In this document: piece after piece, positions 9,201-16,421 of the stretch
Layout: each line of letters opens with the position of its first letter
Numbering within the stretch: the stretch's first letter is position 1
NCBI GenBank assembly: GCA_965261925.1
Contig: OZ253486.1
Location: 1,178,001 to 1,242,000, forward strand
DNA length: 64,000 nucleotides
Origin: Bin87 sp965261925
GTDB lineage: Bacteria; Chloroflexota; Dehalococcoidia; Lucifugimonadales; UBA3495
Direction of reading: 5' to 3'
Position numbers and translations under genes: made by a program
The notes under the pieces: generated by a model
The model's input: the letters and a program-made list of their open reading frames with translations, nothing else
What the model was told of the DNA's origin: nothing
Databases searched by the model: none

Positions 9201-9561
9201 TCTGCTGCGTTCCGACGCCGTAAACAATTCGCCGGCGCGTTTCCCGGCTGCCGGCGACAATGCGGTCGCTCCCGGCTACCCCAAATATACCCCGCCCGCA
9301 GATGACGATGCTGACGACGCCGGCCGCGTTTATATCAACCGCAGCCAGTACTTCGCCGGAGTCGCGCCGGCAGTATGGCAGTTCCGCATCGGGGGCTACC
9401 AGCCGATGGCAAAGTGGCTGCAAGACCGTCGTCGCCGCGCCCTGTCGTCTTACGACGACTTGGAGCATTACCGCAGGATGACCGCCGCCATCGCCCAAAC
9501 GCTAGAGTTGATGCCCCAAATCGACAACGCTATTTCCAGCGCCGGCGGACTGTTCAACTAG
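6289..9561 (+). CDS. Single-chain type IIG/ISP-like restriction-modification enzyme
   Basis: A 1090-residue protein combining cleavage and adenine methylation. Near the N-terminus Asp57 (GAPDFVV) and Glu74-Ala-Lys76 fit a PD-(D/E)xK nuclease. The N6-adenine methylase core follows: DPACGTGSF (SAM motif I, around residue 385) and NPPY (motif IV, around residue 517). The last third (FHYIYAVFHSPAYRERY, then LFRDLAELGRRLVDAHLL) matches the C-terminal specificity region of type ISP enzymes such as LlaGI/LlaBIII. The SF2 helicase of true ISP enzymes is absent, so this resembles a type IIG enzyme. No separate methylase or specificity gene is adjacent. Bases about 8050-8900 are visibly more AT-rich than the surroundings, suggesting horizontal acquisition. 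Confidence 0.85.
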   Translation: MPSATDFAIYRRTLRASIAQGNATEHTHRPALQALLEADGDVTAVNEPKHIECGAPDFVVTLAGDNPLIVGYVEAKDTGVSLADIHRESGLARPNTDNGRQFKRYRNALPNLILTNYTEFRWYVGGQFHRVARLDDPNGVKDVGLLLGDFLGRLPEPVANSEELALRMAKLTHLIRDVVVAAFENGETSDNIRDLYDASREVLVPDLAADAFADMFAQTLTYGLFAARVNHAGQTGFGDFRRNDAVHLIPAANPFIRRIFGMMAGADLDTEPFVAFVDDLTQLLAGADMAAVFANFGSRAARQDPVMHFYEMFLAAYDPNLRARRGVYYTPEPVISYIVRSVDWLLKERFGCVDGLADNGMTEYEYLLDGGQPITGKSHRVLVLDPACGTGSFLYAVTDHIREHFKNSGNAGMWSGYVKEHLLPRLFGLELLMAPYAMAHLKLGMQLAAQDLPSEQQGTWAYEFGSDERLRVYLTNSLEQAEQPTQTMFGPLRAITDEANAAAAVKRDLPIMVVIGNPPYSGHSANKGEWIASLIDSYKEGFPELRRPAQAKWLSDDYVKFIRFAQWRIDQSGSGVLGFVTNHSYLDNPTFRGMRRSLMETFDEIHLLDLHGNANKRERTPDGGVDQNVFDIRQGVAIGLFVKHPNGGKGPARVLHADLWGEREDDSGNGKYNWLASNNIETTDWEELSPDAPLYLFVPRDDELLDEYSAGWSLPEIFSPNGTPAPGIVTTHDQFAISWDAQEAASKVAQLLATSSEGEARLRWRLCSQSQWQYDRAMGELANGLWRDQIKPILYRPFDVRTTVFNSNVAVHRRERVMRHILAGENLGLITTRQTRDDWSCLATSSINGHKACAAYDINYTFPLYIYPTKQEIAAGLYAAGDREPNLAPTFTGALASSLGLQFIPDGSGDLQNTFGPEDVFHYIYAVFHSPAYRERYDQFLRADFPRVPLPGGAVLFRDLAELGRRLVDAHLLRSDAVNNSPARFPAAGDNAVAPGYPKYTPPADDDADDAGRVYINRSQYFAGVAPAVWQFRIGGYQPMAKWLQDRRRRALSSYDDLEHYRRMTAAIAQTLELMPQIDNAISSAGGLFN

Positions 9562-9615
9562 GCTAAGCAATTCCGTTTGTAATTTGGTTCCATCACCCTA
9601 TGGTGCAGCGCCGTG

Positions 9616-9621
9616 TATAAT
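9616..9621 (+). promoter_or_regulatory. Probable -10 box (TATAAT) of the MFS pair
   Basis: A perfect TATAAT 42 nt upstream of ATG 9663, in the gap after the restriction enzyme gene. No good -35 hexamer is found at 16-18 nt. Confidence 0.35.
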
Positions 9622-9662
9622 GCGCCAAATTCGGCCCGTGGCAGCCGTAAGGAGCGCAATAC

Positions 9663-11006
9663 ATGGTACAGGCAGCCGGCGTCAGCCCCTCTCAACCCGC
9701 GGCTCACGACGCGCCACCCCGCACCAAAGGCTCGGTGATGGCCACCACGCTGGTGGGCGCTCATGCCTTCGAGCACCTGTACGCCCACAGCATCCCCATC
9801 ATCATCCTTGCCATCATCACCGAGTTCGAGCTGGGGGCGCTGAGCGTCGGCGCGGTGGTCGCCATTCGGTCCATATTTGGAGGCATCACCAGCACCGCCG
9901 GCGGGTTCCTGGTCGACCTGTTCCACCATCGGGTGGCCCTGGTGCTGTCCATCAGCACCTTTATGATCGGTCTGGGCTACCTGCTCATGTCCATTGCCCC
10001 GTCCTACGCGCTGATCCTGTGCGCGCTGGCGCTGGGTTCCATGGGCAGCGCACTGTGGCATCCGCCGGCCCTGGGTCTGCTGGCGAGGCGCTTTCCCGAG
10101 CGGCGCGGTTTGTTCATCTCCATGCACCGCTCCACCGGCAGCGTGGGCGACGTCATTGGCCCGCTGGCCGCCGGCGCGCTGATTGCCGGCGCCCTCACCT
10201 GGAGCGGCGGCGCCGGCGAGGCCGAGGTGGGCGTATCCTGGCCGTTGCCCTGGGGTACCGTCGACTGGCGCTACATCCTCGGGTTCAGCACCCCGGTGAT
10301 GTTCATCGCCACGGTCGCTATTTTCTTCCTGCTCCGCAACGCCGGCAGCGAGCGTCCGATCAACGTGGACATCAGCGCCCGCATCCGCACCAACTGGGCC
10401 GGCATGAAGGACGCCTTCCGCGGCACCGGAATGTGGGCCATCTTCACCGTGTCCGCCGTGCGTGGCATGGCCGACCGCTCCCTGGTGTTCCTGATCCCGC
10501 TGTACCTGATCCATCTGGGAGTTGGCGAGTTCCAGGCCGCCGTCCACGTCATGCTCATGGTGCTTCCCGGCATCCTCTTCGGCCCCTTCATTGGCTGGAT
10601 GTCCGACCGGACGGGCCGCCGCCCGCTGATCATCTTCATCATGGGCGTCACCACGATACTCACCATCGCGATAATCCTGGCCAGCGGTGATGGTTACACC
10701 CCGTGGATCACCATCTTCGTCGCCATCTATGGGATGCTCAACTTCTCGGTGAACAACCTCACCCAGGCCGCCGCCGCCGACATCGCCGCCGGCCGTCGGC
10801 TCGAGTCCAGCTTCCTCGGCCTCATGTGGGGGAACAACACCCTGTTCGGAGCCGTCGCCGCCTTCATGATCTTCGGCCCCGTGGAATGGTTCGACTGGCA
10901 GTACGGGTTCTTCATCGCGGCGGGCATCTACTTCGCGGGCTTCCTCATCTCGATGCTGATCCCGGGAAAGCCCCGGGAACCCGAGGCCGTGCCGGCTCCG
11001 GCCTGA
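9663..11006 (+). CDS. MFS transporter, first of a tandem pair
   Basis: A 447-residue transporter with about 12 membrane segments, started by ATG 9663 after TAAGGAG. Characteristic strings are GAHAFEHLYAHSIP in helix 1, ALWHPPALGLLARRFPERRG and MHRSTGSVGDVIGPL, which place it near fosmidomycin-resistance-type or hexuronate-like MFS exporters. The substrate is unknown. The next gene is a close paralogue: ALWHPPALGLLA, HRSTGSVGDV, FRGTG-W-AIF, LESSFLGLMWGNN and EW-WQYGFFIA recur in both. They probably arose by local duplication. Confidence 0.88.
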   Translation: MVQAAGVSPSQPAAHDAPPRTKGSVMATTLVGAHAFEHLYAHSIPIIILAIITEFELGALSVGAVVAIRSIFGGITSTAGGFLVDLFHHRVALVLSISTFMIGLGYLLMSIAPSYALILCALALGSMGSALWHPPALGLLARRFPERRGLFISMHRSTGSVGDVIGPLAAGALIAGALTWSGGAGEAEVGVSWPLPWGTVDWRYILGFSTPVMFIATVAIFFLLRNAGSERPINVDISARIRTNWAGMKDAFRGTGMWAIFTVSAVRGMADRSLVFLIPLYLIHLGVGEFQAAVHVMLMVLPGILFGPFIGWMSDRTGRRPLIIFIMGVTTILTIAIILASGDGYTPWITIFVAIYGMLNFSVNNLTQAAAADIAAGRRLESSFLGLMWGNNTLFGAVAAFMIFGPVEWFDWQYGFFIAAGIYFAGFLISMLIPGKPREPEAVPAPA

Positions 11007-11024
11007 TCGCTGGACCATAGCAGG

Positions 11025-12353
11025 GTGACTACAGCTCCGGGGACGCTGCCGGATACGTCGGCAGGGGGCGGACGCCGCACTGGAAACGGTGTGCTGGCGT
11101 CCACCCTCATCGGCGCCCACGGCTTCGAACACCTCATTTCCAACAGCATCCCGCTGCTCACCACCGTAATGGCGGTGGACTTGGGCTTGGGCGCGCTCCA
11201 GGTGGGGGCCATCGTAGCGGTGCGCTCGGCCTCGGCCGGGATAACCAGCGTAACCGGTGGCTTCCTGTCCGATTTGCTTCACCACCGGATTGCCTGGGTG
11301 CTGTCCATCAGCGCCTTTCTCACCGCAGTGGGACTGCTCCTGATCGCGATTTCGCCGTCCTACGCCATGATACTAATGGCCCTGGCGCTGGCGTCATCGG
11401 GGGCCGCGCTGTGGCATCCGCCGGCTCTGGGTCTGCTGGCGCAGCGTTTTCCCAATCGGCGGGGATTTTTCATGTCGCTGCACCGCTCCACCGGCAGCGT
11501 GGGCGACGTGGTGGGGCCGTTGATTGCCGGCATCCTGCTGCTCGGCGCGCTGCGCTGGGAGGCAGCCGATGGTCTGGCCGTCGGTTGGGAACTGGGTCTG
11601 GAGCCGGTCAGCTGGCGCTGGATCCTGGCCTGTGGCGCGCCGATCATGTTCGTCGCCACTTTCGTCATCTACGGACTGCTGCGCCATGCCGGCGGCGCGC
11701 CGCCGGTGAACGTTGACCTGAAGCAGCGGTTGAGGACCATGTGGCAAGGCACCTACGTTGCCTTCCGCGGGACGGGTCTGTGGGCCATCTTCGCGGTGGC
11801 GGCGGTGCGCGGGATGGCCGATGGGTCAATGCTGTTCCTAGTGCCGCTGTACCTGACCCAGGCGCTGGGGATCAACACATTCCAGGCTTCGGCGCACCTG
11901 GCTCTGATGGTGGGGCCGGCGATGGTAACCGCTCCGCTGCTGGGCGCGTTGTCCGACCGCGTGGGCCGCAAGCCGCTCATCGTGCTCTTGATGGCCTTCG
12001 CCACGGTGCTGACCCTGGCCATACCGTTGAGCGGGCAGGAGTATTCCATGTGGATCACGGTTTGTGTCGCCCTCTATGGGTTGCAACACTTCACGGTGAT
12101 CAACCTGACCTCCGCGGCCGCGGCCGACGTCGCCGCGCGCTACCGGCTCGAGTCCAGTTTCCTGGGCCTGATGTGGGGCAACAACGTCCTGTTCGGAGCC
12201 GTTGCCGCCGTCGTCATCTTCGGACCCATCGAGTGGCTGGGCTGGCAGTACGGTTTCTTCATCGCCGGCGGCATTTACGCCGTGGGCCTCCTGGCCTCCC
12301 TCGCCATCCCGGGCAAGGGACGCGACACCGAGCCGGCTCCGGCTTCCGCCTAG
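11025..12353 (+). CDS. MFS transporter, second of a tandem pair
   Basis: A 442-residue paralogue of the preceding gene, beginning at GTG 11025, 18 nt after its stop. It keeps GAHGFEHLISNSIP, ALWHPPALGLLAQRFPNRRG, LHRSTGSVGDVVGPL and LESSFLGLMWGNN. Both have an enlarged soluble loop in the middle of the protein. The short spacing indicates one transcript. Whether the two form a heterodimer or export different substrates cannot be told from sequence. Confidence 0.87.
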   Translation: MTTAPGTLPDTSAGGGRRTGNGVLASTLIGAHGFEHLISNSIPLLTTVMAVDLGLGALQVGAIVAVRSASAGITSVTGGFLSDLLHHRIAWVLSISAFLTAVGLLLIAISPSYAMILMALALASSGAALWHPPALGLLAQRFPNRRGFFMSLHRSTGSVGDVVGPLIAGILLLGALRWEAADGLAVGWELGLEPVSWRWILACGAPIMFVATFVIYGLLRHAGGAPPVNVDLKQRLRTMWQGTYVAFRGTGLWAIFAVAAVRGMADGSMLFLVPLYLTQALGINTFQASAHLALMVGPAMVTAPLLGALSDRVGRKPLIVLLMAFATVLTLAIPLSGQEYSMWITVCVALYGLQHFTVINLTSAAAADVAARYRLESSFLGLMWGNNVLFGAVAAVVIFGPIEWLGWQYGFFIAGGIYAVGLLASLAIPGKGRDTEPAPASA

Positions 12354-12370
12354 TCGCACAACGCAGCCGC

Positions 12371-12376
12371 TATAAT
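12371..12376 (+). promoter_or_regulatory. Probable -10 box (TATAAT) of the HEPN-like pair
   Basis: TATAAT 33 nt before ATG 12409, in the 55-nt gap after the second MFS gene. The -35 region is poor. Confidence 0.35.
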
Positions 12377-12408
12377 GTTGTCTGCAAGGCTGAGTGTCGA
12401 GGGCGCAT

Positions 12409-12777
12409 ATGCTGTCTCCGGAGCAGATCCAGGAAGTTCGCAATAAAGTCTGGCTCGCTGACCAGGCCTTGGTTCAGCGCGACCACCAGGTGTTTTGCAA
12501 ACGCATCTGGGATGCGACCGCCCATGCGATCAAGTGTGTCGCCCGGGAACGGGCGTGGCCCTGCGGTACCTTTGACGACATCTGGAAAGCCGGACGCCGG
12601 CTGGCCGAGGAGTCTGACAACGAATATGGCTGGACGTCGGCGCTCGGATGTGCTGAACTGCTTCGCACCAACGGTCGGGGTTTGGTTCAGGAACGGTACG
12701 AGATCGAAGAAGACTGGGACATCTCCACCAGTTTCATCGATCGTATGTTGGGCTTCTCGGTGCGCGACGTAAAATGA
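12409..12777 (+). CDS. HEPN/PaREP1-like protein, first of a coupled pair
   Basis: A 122-residue protein. GTG 12394 is in frame, but GAGGG lies between it and ATG 12409, so ATG 12409 is the better start. The stretch IWDATAHAIKCVARERAWPCGTFDDIWKAGRRLAEE follows the helical pattern of PaREP1/HEPN-type proteins (A-x-x-H-A-[IV]-K-x-[VI]-A-x-x-R-x-W). HEPN proteins are often RNases or RNA-binding partners in toxin-antitoxin and defence systems. The catalytic R-x4-6-H motif is not evident. Its TGA overlaps the ATG of the next gene (ATGA), so the two are translated together. Confidence 0.6.
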   Translation: MLSPEQIQEVRNKVWLADQALVQRDHQVFCKRIWDATAHAIKCVARERAWPCGTFDDIWKAGRRLAEESDNEYGWTSALGCAELLRTNGRGLVQERYEIEEDWDISTSFIDRMLGFSVRDVK

Positions 12778-13127
12778 CTGCTCCGGATCGGGTCCATCAG
12801 GCGAACGAATTTGTTACTTTGGCGGGTCAGCTTTTCGGGGTTGGCAACACTATGGCGGGCGCTGAAATGCTGTACGGCGCCCTCACACAGATCATTATCG
12901 CGGTCGCCATCCGTCGAGGTTGGCGTTACACGGACCACCGTCAAAGGCGACAGGTAATTCGCGATCTATCCATGACTTCCAATGATCCTGACATCACGGA
13001 CGCGTTTGGTGACGCCCAGCGACTGCATGTCCACTTCTACCTGAATAATTTGAACGGTGATCGTCTGGTGGCGGCTACGAGCACAACCCACGGCCTCATC
13101 AACCGCCTCCTTCCCCTGGCCGCCTGA
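12774..13127 (+). CDS. HEPN/PaREP1-like protein, second of a coupled pair
   Basis: A 117-residue helical protein. AGAEMLYGALTQIIIAVAIRRGW and the later AQRLHVHFYLNNL follow the PaREP1 pattern (A-x-x-x-x-x-G-A, R-R-G-W, A-Q-x-L-H-x-x-F-Y). The same A-Q-x-L-H-[VI]-[HN]-F-Y segment appears in the frameshifted gene at 30183. It starts inside the stop of the preceding gene and ends one base before the start of the membrane-protein gene, so it is the second gene of an operon running to 14326. Function is unknown; an RNA-directed role is an inference from the fold. Confidence 0.65.
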   Translation: MTAPDRVHQANEFVTLAGQLFGVGNTMAGAEMLYGALTQIIIAVAIRRGWRYTDHRQRRQVIRDLSMTSNDPDITDAFGDAQRLHVHFYLNNLNGDRLVAATSTTHGLINRLLPLAA

Positions 13128-13128
13128 T

Positions 13129-13836
13129 ATGCTGATGTTCGCCTCCCCGGCCCGCGTCGCCGGGATCCTCCTGCTCCTCACCGCCGTGGCCACTGCCATC
13201 ATGGTGCCCACGCGCCTCATGGCCGATGCCGATCAGCCGACCCTGCAGCTCACCCTCGAGGCCATCTCCGACAATACGCTGCCCTACACCTACAGCGCCG
13301 TCGCCCGCATGGCGTCGGGCATCTTCCTTGTGATTGCCGCCGGTTTCCTGAGTAGCGCCATCCGACAATACGCGCCCACCTGGGCTCGGTTGTCCACAAT
13401 CGCGCTCTCCGCATCGGGCGTGGTCACCATCGTGTCCGGCGTGTGCGGCATCATTCTGACCACCATCGGCCCGGTCGCCATCGCTTTCGACGATGCCCAA
13501 TTGCTGGAGTGGGCCGGCCGATTGGACGCCGCTCGCTGGATCATCGGCAAGGCGGGCTTCTCCCTGGCCGGACTGGGTTTGATTGCCCTGGCGCCGGTCA
13601 AGTGGCGGATGGGCGGCCTGCTCAAAGTCTTTGCGGTCGTCGACCTCGTCATCGGCGTCGCCATGCTGTTCATCTGGGTTGATGCCGCCACGGCAATGCA
13701 CCGCATCTCCGGCGTCGCTTTCCTGGCCTGGCTCATCGTGACCGGCTTGTGGCTGGTCGCCGGGCTGCTCAAGCCGCCGCCCGTCCCTGCCGGCGATCCC
13801 CTTTTGCACGAAACCGGAGGATACGAACATGGCTGA
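13129..13836 (+). CDS. Integral membrane protein, unrecognised
   Basis: A 235-residue protein starting at ATG 13129, one base after the previous stop; the frame is open further upstream but inside the previous gene. Six hydrophobic segments are visible: residues about 6-24, 55-75, 85-110, 135-155, 160-180 and 190-215. The pattern recalls DUF4386-like membrane proteins of unknown function, but I cannot assign it firmly. Its last 8 nt overlap the start of the DinB-like gene, which indicates coupling. Confidence 0.7.
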   Translation: MLMFASPARVAGILLLLTAVATAIMVPTRLMADADQPTLQLTLEAISDNTLPYTYSAVARMASGIFLVIAAGFLSSAIRQYAPTWARLSTIALSASGVVTIVSGVCGIILTTIGPVAIAFDDAQLLEWAGRLDAARWIIGKAGFSLAGLGLIALAPVKWRMGGLLKVFAVVDLVIGVAMLFIWVDAATAMHRISGVAFLAWLIVTGLWLVAGLLKPPPVPAGDPLLHETGGYEHG

Positions 13837-14326
13837 CCGCGCTGCCAACCTCGCCACCGTCCACCGCATCCGCGATGAATTGACCACGCTGCTAGACGGT
13901 ATGGACTACTGCCTTGACTGGAAGGACGGCGACGGCCGAACCTCTGACCAATGGAGCGCCCGCGAAGTCCTCTACCACCTCGTGGACACGCCGGAGGGCG
14001 GAATCGGCGGCGTCATCGCCGGTGTCCTGGCCGGAACCCTTCCGGAAATCACCATCCTCCCCGACGCCAACAACATGACTCCGGAACGCTTGGCCGCCGA
14101 CAGTGAAGAGGCCTTGGCCGGGCCCCTGGCCATCCTGCAAACCGCCGCGGACGCCATCGCCGGCGCCGCCGACGCGGACTTCGAGCAGCGCACCACCTTC
14201 GCCCGCCTACCCCACCGCGGCATCGAAGAGACCCGTACCGCACAGTCCGTCATCGATGGCCTCGAACGACACTGGGGAGAGCATCTCAACCAGATCCGCG
14301 CCATCCGAGAAGCCCTGGGAATGTGA
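13829..14326 (+). CDS. DinB-like four-helix protein
   Basis: A 165-residue helical protein started by ATG 13829 after GGAGG. The strings WSAREVLYHLVDTPEG and VIDGLERHWGEHLNQIRAIREAL give the DinB/YfiT layout: a His in the second helix and a late H-x-x-x-H. DinB-superfamily members bind a metal through three His and act as thiol transferases or in stress responses. The role here is unknown. It overlaps the membrane-protein gene by 8 nt and is the last gene of this operon. Confidence 0.65.
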   Translation: MADRAANLATVHRIRDELTTLLDGMDYCLDWKDGDGRTSDQWSAREVLYHLVDTPEGGIGGVIAGVLAGTLPEITILPDANNMTPERLAADSEEALAGPLAILQTAADAIAGAADADFEQRTTFARLPHRGIEETRTAQSVIDGLERHWGEHLNQIRAIREALGM

Positions 14327-14343
14327 TTGCTCACGGCCTCCGT

Positions 14344-14373
14344 TTGACACCCGTGAAACGGCCCGGTTATATT
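14344..14373 (+). promoter_or_regulatory. Sigma-70-type promoter of the two-domain gene at 14412
   Basis: TTGACA (14344-14349), an 18-nt spacer and TATATT (14368-14373). With a 17-nt spacer the -10 would read TTATAT. It lies 39 nt before ATG 14412, which also has a strong ribosome binding site (AAAGGGAGGAAA). This is one of the two best canonical promoters in the window. Confidence 0.7.
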
Positions 14374-14411
14374 TCCCTTACTTTCGTTCAAGAAAAGGGA
14401 GGAAACTGAAC

Positions 14412-15263
14412 ATGACGACACAGACGGGAAGGGCTCGCTTTGAGGCCGGCAACGTTACTTTCATCGTCCAGCACGAACTGTGGGACGGCAACATCCAGGA
14501 CCACTCCGACCAGGGCGTGGTCATATTGGTCGAAGTCGGCGGCGAGACCGCGCTCCGCTTCAACTGCTTCGACATCGAGAAGAGCTACGCCTACGCCCCC
14601 GATGGCAAGAACGTCCAGTACCGCATGGACCAGACGGTCGACGGCAACCCCATCGGCTGGTCGGTGAAGACCATCAAGAATAGTCTGGGCGCGATGCTGA
14701 CCACCGCCGGATACGGCGACGCCGTCGGCGCCCTGGATATGTCTGCCGTCTCGGCGGCGCTGGAAGATGTGGACAGCACGGCGCGGATCAAGTTCGCCGG
14801 CGAGCGCAACACGGTCAAGCACAACCGCGGCACCGACATCATCGAAGCCGGTAACATCCGCTTCGGTCTGGAGATGCGGCGGCAGGCCTCGGGCGACGGT
14901 GGCCTGGCCATTCACGTCCTCAGCGACCTCGCGGGCAACACGGGGCGGGTGTTCACCGAAGAGACCGAACTGCTGGCGTTCGACTGCTTCCGGGACGACC
15001 CGCACTACCACTACGGCCCTCGCAACAAGAACCACCGGATCTTCTGGGACAAGACCCTGGTTCCCGACCCGCTGGGGTGGTGCCTCGACCAGTTCAAGAC
15101 CGGCAAGCTCAAGGCCATGCTGGAACGCGCCGGCTATCCCGGTGTCGCCGCCGACCTGGACGAAGATCTCCTCTCCTCGGTTATCCCCCAAGTCGAGGCC
15201 CGGGGCCGTGAGATGGAATCCGGAGGCATCCCGCCCGAGGTTACGCCCAACCTGGTAAGGTAA
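14412..15263 (+). CDS. Two-domain protein of an unrecognised family (internal duplication)
   Basis: A 283-residue soluble protein; ATG 14412 is chosen because GGGAGG precedes it and the upstream frame overlaps another gene. It holds two copies of one domain, residues about 9-125 and 142-268. Each begins with EAGN[VI]xF, has a central F-[ND]-C-F (50-53 and 190-193), then a tyrosine/histidine cluster (SYAYAP; PHYHYGP), a D/N-P-[IL]-G-W segment (79-83; 219-223) and an AML-x-x-AGY segment. The gene ending at 36794 encodes a single copy of the same domain. No enzyme motif is recognisable. I believe it may match a recently named DUF but do not rely on that. The strong promoter and RBS suggest abundant expression. 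Confidence 0.8.
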   Translation: MTTQTGRARFEAGNVTFIVQHELWDGNIQDHSDQGVVILVEVGGETALRFNCFDIEKSYAYAPDGKNVQYRMDQTVDGNPIGWSVKTIKNSLGAMLTTAGYGDAVGALDMSAVSAALEDVDSTARIKFAGERNTVKHNRGTDIIEAGNIRFGLEMRRQASGDGGLAIHVLSDLAGNTGRVFTEETELLAFDCFRDDPHYHYGPRNKNHRIFWDKTLVPDPLGWCLDQFKTGKLKAMLERAGYPGVAADLDEDLLSSVIPQVEARGREMESGGIPPEVTPNLVR

Positions 15264-15433
15264 TACGACAATACCGGTCGAGGCCATCGGGCCGTACACT
15301 GCCGCCGCCGGTGAGTCTGCTGGCGGCGGCTTTATCAGCGGTTTGCTCGCCCCAACTGACCGGTGTTAGACTCAATCACGCGTCGCTGGCTCGACGCTAT
15401 GGATCGCCGCACCGTCCCCAGTCTGGAGAAAAG

Positions 15434-15661
15434 ATGGCCGCTCAGACAGTTGCCGAACTTACCATCGACGAATTCCGTGCGTTGATCCGTGAGACCGTCG
15501 CCGAGGTGGTTGCCGAGCTGTTCGACGACCCGGACGAGGGCCTGGAATTAACCGATTGGGCCGTAGCCAGACTGAAAGCGGCGCAACAAGCCGGGCATAC
15601 CGAGCAGCGTCCCACCAGATCCTTGTCGGAAGTGGCCCGAAGACATGGCTTGTCTTCGTGA
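15434..15661 (+). CDS. Antitoxin-like protein (RelB type)
   Basis: A 75-residue, mostly helical and acidic protein starting at ATG 15434 after GGAG. It has TIDEFRALIRETVAEVVAELFDDPDEGLELTDW and ends in a helix-turn-like SEVARRHGL. This length, charge and position directly before a RelE-like gene, whose ATG shares one base with this stop, fit a toxin-antitoxin antitoxin. It is expected to bind and neutralise the toxin and repress the promoter. The exact antitoxin family is uncertain. Confidence 0.7.
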   Translation: MAAQTVAELTIDEFRALIRETVAEVVAELFDDPDEGLELTDWAVARLKAAQQAGHTEQRPTRSLSEVARRHGLSS

Positions 15662-15924
15662 TGTACGTCGTAGATTTGACCGATTATGCTGAAGACGATC
15701 TATCCCGGCTCGAAAGGGTCACGGAACAACAGGTCATCAACCGCTTGAACTGGCTCGCCGAAAACGCCGAAGCGATCCACCATCAAGCATTGACTGGGCG
15801 CTGGCGCGGTTTCTACAGGTTGCGCGTGGGAGATTACCGCGCGTTGTACACGTTGGATCACGGGCGCCGACGAATCGTTGTAGAGCTGGTGGGACACCGC
15901 AGCGAAGTGTACCGCCCAAATTAG
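15661..15924 (+). CDS. RelE/ParE-family toxin
   Basis: An 87-residue protein beginning MYVVDLTDYAEDDLSRL, with ATG 15661 overlapping the last base of the antitoxin stop. The strings LTGRWRGFYRLRVGDYRALYTLD and VVELVGHRSEVYR match the core of RelE-type mRNA interferases (L-x-G-x-x-x-G-x-[YF]-R-x-R-x-G-D-Y-R). RelE toxins cleave mRNA in the ribosomal A site. The basic residues of the fold (R-x-R, R-A-L-Y) are retained, so it may be active. Together with 15434-15661 it forms a complete type II module. Confidence 0.88.
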   Translation: MYVVDLTDYAEDDLSRLERVTEQQVINRLNWLAENAEAIHHQALTGRWRGFYRLRVGDYRALYTLDHGRRRIVVELVGHRSEVYRPN

Positions 15925-15947
15925 CAGTCGCCGCTACCGCACCTACT

Positions 15948-16400
15948 ATGTCGTCCACTCCAGAAATCATCGTCAAACGCGTGGAAACGCCCGCCGAACT
16001 CGAGGGCGCGTTCAGCCTGCGCATCCGCGTCTTTGTGGGTGAGCAGGGTGTTCCCGCCGACATCGAATTGGACGAAGCGGACACCGCGCCGGACACCGTC
16101 CACGCGGTCGCTCTGCATGACGGGGTTATCGTCGGGACTGGCCGGTTGCTCCCCGACGTTGACGGCAGGGGGCCCCACATCGGCCGCATGGCAGTGGAAC
16201 AGGCCAGACGGCGCGGCGGCGTCGGCGGGCGCGTCCTGACCTTCCTGGAAGACCAGGGCCGTACACTGGGGTTCCGTCAGGTCACCCTGCACGCCCAAGA
16301 ATACGTAAAATCCTTTTATGCCGGCCACGGCTACCGCGAAGTCGGCGACATGTTCATGGAAGCCGGGATCCCCCATCGCGAGATGGTCAAAGATCTCTAA
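15948..16400 (+). CDS. GNAT family N-acetyltransferase
   Basis: A 150-residue acetyltransferase resembling ElaA/YjcF-type proteins. AFSLRIRVFVGEQGVPADIELDEAD is the typical N-terminal signature. The acetyl-CoA site follows at IGRMAVEQARRRGGVGGRVLTF (R-x-x-G-x-G/A), and the fold ends with AQEYVKSFYAGHGYREVGDMFMEAGIPH. The acceptor is unknown. It is 21 nt upstream of the PPOX-type gene, probably in one transcript. Confidence 0.88.
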   Translation: MSSTPEIIVKRVETPAELEGAFSLRIRVFVGEQGVPADIELDEADTAPDTVHAVALHDGVIVGTGRLLPDVDGRGPHIGRMAVEQARRRGGVGGRVLTFLEDQGRTLGFRQVTLHAQEYVKSFYAGHGYREVGDMFMEAGIPHREMVKDL

Positions 16401-16421
16401 TTCCGGGAGGTACACCAGCGA

